64,000 bases of DNA from Rubritalea squalenifaciens DSM 18772 (GTDB lineage Bacteria > Verrucomicrobiota > Verrucomicrobiia > Verrucomicrobiales > Akkermansiaceae). Below are positions 59,432 through 64,000 of the stretch, piece by piece (positions within the stretch are counted from its first letter, which is position 1; every line of letters begins with the position of its first letter). The position numbers were made by a program, and so were the translations under genes. The DNA lies in the NCBI RefSeq assembly GCF_900141815.1, contig NZ_FQYR01000002.1, forward strand, positions 783,091 through 847,090, given 5' to 3'. The notes under the pieces are model-generated. The model had not been told where the DNA came from. It did no database searches and worked only from the letters and a program-made list of their open reading frames with translations.

Positions 59432-61114
59432 ATGGCCTATAGTATTGGTGTTGATTTCGGAACCAACAGCTGCAGAGCGTTGGTTCTCCGTTTGAAGGAT
59501 GGTTGCGAACTGGGGACTTCTGTTTTTCCCTATCCCTCTGGCGAGGCTGGCATTCTGACTTGTCCTGAAAATGTGCATGTAGCGCGCCAGAATCCTCAGG
59601 ATTACCTGGATGGGCTGGTGCACACAATCACTGAGGCGGTGGCTCATGCGCATCAGGCGGATACAGATTTCGACAAGACCAAGGTGATCGGTATTGGGAT
59701 CGATACTACCGGGAGTACGGTGATTCCGGTGGATGGCAACTGTCAGCCCTTGGCCTTTGATGAGCGCTTCAAGGACAGGCTCAGTGCCAAGGTCTGGCTG
59801 TGGAAGGATCACACGGCCCACAAGGAGGCGACTGAAATCACCGAGCTGGCGCGTCATTTGCGTCCTGAATATCTGGATTATTGCGGTGGCGTGTACTCCT
59901 CTGAGTGGTTCTGGAGTAAAGTGCTGCACCTTAAGCGTACTGACGAAGAGGTGTTTGATGCGGCTGCGAGCTTTGTAGAGCATTGTGATTGGCTTCCGGC
60001 GGTAATTACTGGCCAGCAGGATCCTGGATCCATCAAGCGAGGTGTTTGCTCTGCCGGGCATAAGGCCATGTACCACAAGAAATGGGGAGGCCTGCCGGAC
60101 AAAGAGTTTCTTGGGCGTCTAGATTCCAAGCTGGCTGACTTGAGAGACAGGCTTTTTGAAGAAGTGCACACGGCCGATGAAGCTGCAGGCACCCTCAGTG
60201 CGGAATGGGCGGAAAAGCTCGGTCTTACTGAGCGCTGTGTGGTGTCTGTGGGGGCGTTTGATGCGCACATGGGAGCCGTAGGGGCTGGTGTTCGTGAGGG
60301 AGTGCTGACCAAGGTCGTGGGTACGAGTACCTGCGATATCATGGTGGCTCCTCAGGATCCGGGCGTGATTCCGGGGGTCTGTGGGGTGGTGGATGGCTCG
60401 GTGTTGCCGGGCAATTTCGGTATCGAGGCAGGTCAGTCAGCAGTCGGTGATCTGTTTCTGTGGCTTGTGAATCAGCTGGTGCCTGAGAAGTACGGTAGCG
60501 ACCTGGGGGAGAAATTTGCAAAGCTTGGGGAAGAGATCGCCAGCTTGAAACCCGGCAAGAGTGGTTTGTTAGCCTTGGATTGGAACAACGGGAACAGGAC
60601 GATCCTGGTTGACCAGCAATTGACTGGCCTCGTGCTAGGACAAACGCTGCACACGACGGCTGGTGAGCTCTACCGTGCTTACATCGAGGCCACGGCATTT
60701 GGGGCGCTGAAGATCATCGACCGTATCGAAGAGTGCGGGGTGAAGATAGATAAGGTGGTTTGTACGGGAGGGTTGAGCCTGAAAAATCCAGTGATGATGC
60801 AGATCTATGCGGATGTGATTGGCCGGCCTATCGAAGTCTCAGTCTGTGAGCAGACCTGCGCGATGGGGGCGGCGCTGTTCGGTGCTATGGCGGCAGGTAC
60901 GGAGACCTGTGGCTACGCTAGCCTAGAGGCCATGCAGGATGTCATGTGTCAGGTCCATGACAAAGTCTATCAGCCAGACGCGTACAGTCAGGTGATCTAT
61001 CAGAAGCTGTATACACTCTATAGTACACTCCATGATGCCTTTGGTACTCCTGACTGGCAGGGGAACTTGGGGCATGTTATGAAAGAACTACTCAGCATCA
61101 AAACCTCCTCCTAA
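59432..61114 (+). CDS. araB: L-ribulokinase
   Basis: The 560-residue FGGY-family kinase phosphorylates L-ribulose for the L-arabinose pathway. It begins with YSIGVDFGTNSCRALVL, continues with GIDTTGSTVIPVD and WKDHTAHKEA, and has the GAFDAHMGAVGAGVREGVLTKVVGTSTCDIM-type block (60253-60342) characteristic of AraB, with a C-terminal VVCTGGLSLKNPVMMQIYADV. An ATG at 59423 would add three residues. It lies 3 bases before araD. araA, the isomerase, is not in the window. Confidence 0.93.
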   Translation: MAYSIGVDFGTNSCRALVLRLKDGCELGTSVFPYPSGEAGILTCPENVHVARQNPQDYLDGLVHTITEAVAHAHQADTDFDKTKVIGIGIDTTGSTVIPVDGNCQPLAFDERFKDRLSAKVWLWKDHTAHKEATEITELARHLRPEYLDYCGGVYSSEWFWSKVLHLKRTDEEVFDAAASFVEHCDWLPAVITGQQDPGSIKRGVCSAGHKAMYHKKWGGLPDKEFLGRLDSKLADLRDRLFEEVHTADEAAGTLSAEWAEKLGLTERCVVSVGAFDAHMGAVGAGVREGVLTKVVGTSTCDIMVAPQDPGVIPGVCGVVDGSVLPGNFGIEAGQSAVGDLFLWLVNQLVPEKYGSDLGEKFAKLGEEIASLKPGKSGLLALDWNNGNRTILVDQQLTGLVLGQTLHTTAGELYRAYIEATAFGALKIIDRIEECGVKIDKVVCTGGLSLKNPVMMQIYADVIGRPIEVSVCEQTCAMGAALFGAMAAGTETCGYASLEAMQDVMCQVHDKVYQPDAYSQVIYQKLYTLYSTLHDAFGTPDWQGNLGHVMKELLSIKTSS

Positions 61115-61117
61115 CAA

Positions 61118-61819
61118 ATGTATTTTTCCAAACAACTCCTCGAAGAGGTCGTCGCCGCTAACAAGGCCTTGGCGGCAAGTGGACTCGCCCCCCTGACTTG
61201 GGGTAACGCCAGTGGCTATGATCACGTGCGGGGCTTTGTAGCCATCAAGCCCAGTGGAGTGCCCTATGATGAGCTCACGCCTGAAAGTATGGTGGTAGTG
61301 GATCTGGACGGCAAGAAAGTGGAGGGGGATCTGAAGCCCTCCATGGACTTGAAAACCCATCTGGAGATCTACAAAGCATTCCCTCACGTCCGCGGGGTGG
61401 TACACACCCACAGCAAGTACGCCACTTCATTTGCCCAGGCTGGGCAGGGGCTGGAATGTTACGGAACGACGCATGCCGACTATTTCAATGGAACAGTGCC
61501 TTGTGTGCCATCTCCCTCAGTGGACGTGGTGAATGAAGACTATGAGTTGGGAACGGGCTGCAGTATCGTCAGTTATTTCCAGTTCCATGATATCGACTCC
61601 AAGCAGGTCCCTGCGGCTCTGGTGAAGAATCACGGACCCTTTGCCTGGGGTAAGGGGCCGATGGATGCGTATCAGAATGCCCTTGTGCTGGAACTTTGCG
61701 CTGAGATGGCGATTCATAGCCTGGCATTGCAGCCGGACTTGGAGGCGATCCCCAATTACTTGCTCAAGAAGCATCAGACGCGCAAGCACGGGCCTGACGC
61801 GTATTACGGCCAGAAGTAG
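61118..61819 (+). CDS. araD: L-ribulose-5-phosphate 4-epimerase
   Basis: A class II aldolase-fold enzyme of 233 residues that converts L-ribulose 5-phosphate to D-xylulose 5-phosphate. Motifs: LTWGNASGYD at the start, AIKPSGVPYDEL, the metal-binding GVVHTHSKYATSFAQAG, TTHADYFNGTVPC and a third metal His in VKNHGPFAWGKG. It follows araB by 3 bases, so both are one transcription unit. Confidence 0.94.
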   Translation: MYFSKQLLEEVVAANKALAASGLAPLTWGNASGYDHVRGFVAIKPSGVPYDELTPESMVVVDLDGKKVEGDLKPSMDLKTHLEIYKAFPHVRGVVHTHSKYATSFAQAGQGLECYGTTHADYFNGTVPCVPSPSVDVVNEDYELGTGCSIVSYFQFHDIDSKQVPAALVKNHGPFAWGKGPMDAYQNALVLELCAEMAIHSLALQPDLEAIPNYLLKKHQTRKHGPDAYYGQK

Positions 61820-61834
61820 GGCGCTGATTAGCGC
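61819..61834. repeat. Small hairpin at the araD/smpB convergent junction
   Basis: GGCGCT and AGCGCC pair around GATT, between and partly within the ends of the convergent araD and smpB genes. The stem is only 6 bp and there is no T-tract, so it is at best a weak transcription stop. Confidence 0.35.
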
Positions 61835-62286
61835 CTGTTGAAGCGGGACATCTCACGCTGGGCCTCACGCAGTTCGACCTTCTTCTTGAGGTCATGGCGT
61901 TGGTCAGTGTGGGTCTTGCCTTTGGCGACGCCGATTTCCACCTTCACCTTGCGGTTTTTCCAATACATCCGCAGGCAGACGAGCGTGCAGCCTTTCTGGG
62001 CGGTTTGCTGCTCGAGCTTGAGAATTTCGCTCTTGTGCACCAGAAGTCGACGCGGACGGCGTGACTGGTGCTGAAACCAAGTGCCAGCAGTCTCCCATGG
62101 CTGAATGTCACAGCCGTAGAGAAAGAGCTGGCCTTTGTCGATGCGGGCGAATGAGTCGGCAATGTTGACTTTGCCCGCGCGAATAGACTTCACCTCGGTA
62201 CCTTTCAGCTCGATACCGGCCTCATAGGTTTCAAGGATGTGGTAATCATGGCGTGCTTTTCTATTCTTGGATATTTCAGCACTCAT
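61828..62286 (-). CDS. smpB: SsrA-binding protein
   Basis: The 152-residue protein binds tmRNA and delivers it to stalled ribosomes. Motifs: NRKARHDYHILETYEAGIELKGTEVKSIR-type N-terminus (62265-62179), ADSFARIDKGQLFLYGCDI, and the C-terminal basic tail KGKTHTDQRHDLKKKVE. Length is normal. It is 36 bases after rpoZ and probably co-transcribed. The ssrA RNA gene itself is not seen in the window. Confidence 0.95.
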   Translation of the reverse strand: MSAEISKNRKARHDYHILETYEAGIELKGTEVKSIRAGKVNIADSFARIDKGQLFLYGCDIQPWETAGTWFQHQSRRPRRLLVHKSEILKLEQQTAQKGCTLVCLRMYWKNRKVKVEIGVAKGKTHTDQRHDLKKKVELREAQREMSRFNRR

Positions 62287-62322
62287 GACTAGAGAATGAG
62301 AGAACGCTCTTCAGAGAGAAGA

Positions 62323-62595
62323 TTACGCTTCTTCCTCTTCTTTGGTAACTTTGATCTTACCCTCGATGATCTCGATTAGGGCAATATCAGCGGCTCCCAT
62401 GCTTGGAAGTGTGTCGACAAGCGGTGCGCGGCCGTTATTCAGCTGACGTACACGTTGGGAGACTACGTTGATGAGAACTTGAGGATCTGGTAAGATCTCT
62501 GCTGCTTTGTCGACAAGGTCGCTTTTCATAGGTGTTCCTGGAAATCTGCTGACCGGTTTAGGTTGTTCAAACGGGATGATGTTTGATTCTTCCAT
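62323..62595 (-). CDS. rpoZ: RNA polymerase omega subunit
   Basis: The 90-residue protein contains the omega core (about 23-83): MKSDLVDKAAEILPDP, VLINVVSQRVRQLNNGRAP and AADIALIEIIEGKI, which helps fold and assemble the beta' subunit. The first 22 residues are extra; an internal ATG at 62529 (MKSDL) would give the classical length. It is followed by smpB on the same strand. Confidence 0.85.
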   Translation of the reverse strand: MEESNIIPFEQPKPVSRFPGTPMKSDLVDKAAEILPDPQVLINVVSQRVRQLNNGRAPLVDTLPSMGAADIALIEIIEGKIKVTKEEEEA

Positions 62596-62675
62596 GTTCC
62601 AGTCGTTCTGTTTGTGGTGATTCAGTATGGGTCGCTTACCGATATGCGGAGAAGGTGGAAACCATGGTTCCGCAT

Positions 62676-62715
62676 AAAAAGCAAGCCCAATCTGCCTTAG
62701 TTGGCCTGATTGGGC
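62676..62715 (-). terminator. Terminator-like hairpin upstream of rpoZ
   Basis: GCCCAATC (62685-62692) and GATTGGGC (62708-62715) pair around a 15-base loop. On the minus strand the stem is followed by TTGCTTTTT. It could end a small minus-strand RNA, or act as a leader hairpin 21 bases before the small plus-strand ORF at 62737. Confidence 0.45.
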
Positions 62716-62736
62716 AAGATTTGATTGGTGAAAAAG

Positions 62737-62853
62737 ATGTCGGCACGAGGGCGGAAAATTCCCCCCGAAATACCACCCTCGGCCGTTGCGACTGGCGAAC
62801 CAGCCACACAGGGAATGTGGCGTGAACTCACCGAAATGGCAAGGAAATGTTGA
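62737..62853 (+). CDS. Short ORF of 38 codons, possible small protein
   Basis: Within the 468-base gap between rpoZ and ilvE, an ATG preceded by GGTGAAAAAG opens a 38-codon frame that begins MSARGRKIPPEIPPSAVATG and ends with MWRELTEMARKC. The protein would be basic, Pro-rich and then helical, with normal codons. The same bases also fold into hairpins on both strands, so a structured RNA is an alternative. The rest of the gap holds the hairpin at 62676-62715 and the ilvE terminator, and I see no other gene in it. No family recognised. Confidence 0.4.
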   Translation: MSARGRKIPPEIPPSAVATGEPATQGMWRELTEMARKC

Positions 62854-63001
62854 ATAGAAATTAACAAATTGTTTTCTTCTCTGGTTGTAACTTTCTATTC
62901 CGCAATAGGATGTGGGTTAATCTAGCGGATTTCTAAATGTGAGTTTTTGTTCATTTAAGTGTAACAGTTAGTCGGATAACCCGGCAGCTAGTGGCAGCAC
63001 G

Positions 63002-63031
63002 AAAAAAGCGAAGCCCGTAATCGAGCTTCGC
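63002..63031 (-). terminator. Rho-independent terminator of ilvE
   Basis: GCGAAGC (63008-63014) and GCTTCGC (63025-63031) pair around a 10-base loop. On the minus strand they are followed by six T. It lies 33 bases after the ilvE stop. Confidence 0.8.
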
Positions 63032-63063
63032 CTGGAATCGAATCACTTGATGGTAAAGATATT

Positions 63064-63945
63064 TTAAGTGCAGGGAGTTCCTTCACTATTCGCGAGTTCG
63101 CGGAAGTCTTTGATCAGGCGCTGAGTGATCTTGCCTGGATTGCCGTCTCCAATCGGGCGTTGGTCAAGCTTGACGAACGGGATGACTTCAGCGGCCGTAC
63201 CGGTGAGGAAGGCTTCGTCAGCGGTGTAGAGATCGTAACGGGTCATGGACTTCTCCTTGATCTCGATACCAGCGTTGGCGCAAAGCTCGAAGATGACCTG
63301 GCGGGTGATGCCGTCCAGGGATCCGTCAGAAACCGGAGGAGTGTAGACGACGCCGTTTTTGAGGACGAACACGTTATCACCTGTGCTCTCCGCGACATAG
63401 CCTTGCTCGTTGAGCATGATACCCTCCATGACGCCAGCCTGGATGCACTCGATCTTGGCCATGACGTTGTTGAGGTAGTTGAGGGACTTGATTTGCGGGC
63501 TAAGTGAAGCAGGAGTCGGTCTGCGGGTGGCACAGGTGATGAGCTCCAGGCCATTCACGTAGTTCTCTTCCGGGTAGAGCTGGATAGCTGCCGCGATGAT
63601 GAACATGGATGGCTTCGGGCAAAGGTATGGGTTGAGCCCCAGTCCTCCCTCGCCACGGGTGATCACGAGGCGGATATAGCCGTCTGTGAGACCGTTGGCT
63701 TTCACAGTATCGACGGTAGCCTGGCAGATTTCCTCCTTGGTCCATGGGAGGTCGAGCAAGATGGCCTTGGCAGAGAGAAGAAGACGGTCAATGTGTTCCT
63801 CGAGTCTGAAGACGCGTCCGCTGTAGAAGCGGATGCCTTCGAAAATGCCGTCTCCGTAGAGGAGGCCGTGGTCAAATACTGAGATGGTGGCTGCGGACTT
63901 GTCGACCAGTTGTCCGTCGAGCCAGATTTTTGAGTTGTCGCTCAT
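63064..63945 (-). CDS. ilvE: Branched-chain amino acid aminotransferase
   Basis: The 293-residue class IV PLP aminotransferase catalyses the last step of Val, Leu and Ile synthesis, or the first of their breakdown. It starts MSDNSKIWLDGQLV, has ISVFDHGLLYGDGIFEGIRFY, the PLP-lysine segment IKSLNYLNNVMAKIE, and the EAFLTGTAAEVIPF loop near the C-terminus. Length is normal for the shorter IlvE type. D-amino acid transaminase or aminodeoxychorismate lyase are related families, but the motifs fit IlvE best. A terminator follows. Confidence 0.9.
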   Translation of the reverse strand: MSDNSKIWLDGQLVDKSAATISVFDHGLLYGDGIFEGIRFYSGRVFRLEEHIDRLLLSAKAILLDLPWTKEEICQATVDTVKANGLTDGYIRLVITRGEGGLGLNPYLCPKPSMFIIAAAIQLYPEENYVNGLELITCATRRPTPASLSPQIKSLNYLNNVMAKIECIQAGVMEGIMLNEQGYVAESTGDNVFVLKNGVVYTPPVSDGSLDGITRQVIFELCANAGIEIKEKSMTRYDLYTADEAFLTGTAAEVIPFVKLDQRPIGDGNPGKITQRLIKDFRELANSEGTPCT

Positions 63946-64000
63946 AGGTAAACGTTGTGGTTGGGATTTCTTAGGAGAATACGCCTGAAATGCAAACCAG

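Noticed and set aside
62743-62785. T-box-like element on the minus strand (GAGGGTGGTATTTCGGGG)
   Set aside because: The first part resembles a T-box antiterminator, but the ACCGCG core is missing and the downstream gene is rpoZ, not a tRNA synthetase or amino-acid gene.
62583-62825. An 80-codon frame over the rpoZ start and the gap
   Set aside because: It begins antisense to rpoZ, and its translation is unconvincing compared with the 38-codon frame in the same stretch.
61828-63063. A tmRNA (ssrA) gene near smpB
   Set aside because: No tRNA-Ala-like ends or degradation-tag reading frame were found; linkage of smpB and ssrA is not obligatory.

Overview
This window looks like chromosome from a member of the Verrucomicrobiota, probably a marine or host-associated lineage of the Rubritalea/Akkermansia type. 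That placement is inferred from gene content: a PEP-CTERM protein beside an ECF sigma/FecR pair, large secreted multidomain sulfatase, sialidase and acetylesterase genes, a seven-gene Mrp antiporter, and many starts without a clear Shine-Dalgarno sequence. No rRNA is present to confirm it. Gene density is high on both strands. I saw no CRISPR array, insertion sequence or prophage.

Layout. 0-6 kb: the N-terminal 443 codons of a secreted sialidase (cut by the window edge), carB, and a PIN-TRAM membrane protein. 6.1-10.1 kb: folA followed by a compact module of a small one-TM protein, a periplasmic CnrX-like metal sensor, an ECF sigma factor and a TonB-dependent receptor. The sensor keeps all five residues that bind Ni/Co in CnrX at identical spacing, so this is probably a CnrYXH-type system joined to an outer-membrane receptor instead of an efflux pump. 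10.1-16.6 kb: a complete mrpABCDEFG operon headed by a tandem universal stress protein. 16.8-23.4 kb: a tetR-outer membrane factor-adaptor-RND efflux operon with two tandem 14-bp palindromes at the tetR start codon. 23.5-30.2 kb: a lipoprotein, then folC, a small membrane protein, accD, a C39-like secreted protein, comF and a CPBP protease.

30.2-37.1 kb: a YdjM-like membrane protein, a kinase-fold membrane protein that has lost its catalytic residues (pseudokinase), rdgB, a secreted thioredoxin, a GYF-domain membrane protein and small secreted or helical proteins. 37.2-43.3 kb: a three-gene ABC export unit, a phosphoesterase, a flavin reductase, tRNA-Val(TAC) and a 2-hydroxyacid dehydrogenase with an altered nucleotide-binding loop. 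43.4-46.1 kb: a patch of small secreted proteins of unknown function, one of them apparently frameshifted. 46.2-54.4 kb: ECF sigma, FecR-type anti-sigma, PEP-CTERM protein and a sialate O-acetylesterase-like enzyme, facing a 1109-residue sulfatase. The esterase and the sulfatase share a C-terminal module. 54.5-64 kb: a methyltransferase, purN, metX, an acyltransferase-3 protein with an ankyrin domain inserted in the membrane enzyme, araB-araD, smpB-rpoZ and ilvE. The 470-bp gap between rpoZ and ilvE holds a 38-codon ORF and hairpins.

How the genes work together: sialidase, O-acetylesterase and sulfatase together suggest breakdown of sulfated, acetylated, possibly sialylated glycans, with araBD handling a pentose. 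Mrp and the RND pump serve ion and toxic-compound export. The Cnr-like module probably links periplasmic metal level to expression of the TonB-dependent receptor. All functions are read from sequence motifs; no database search was possible.
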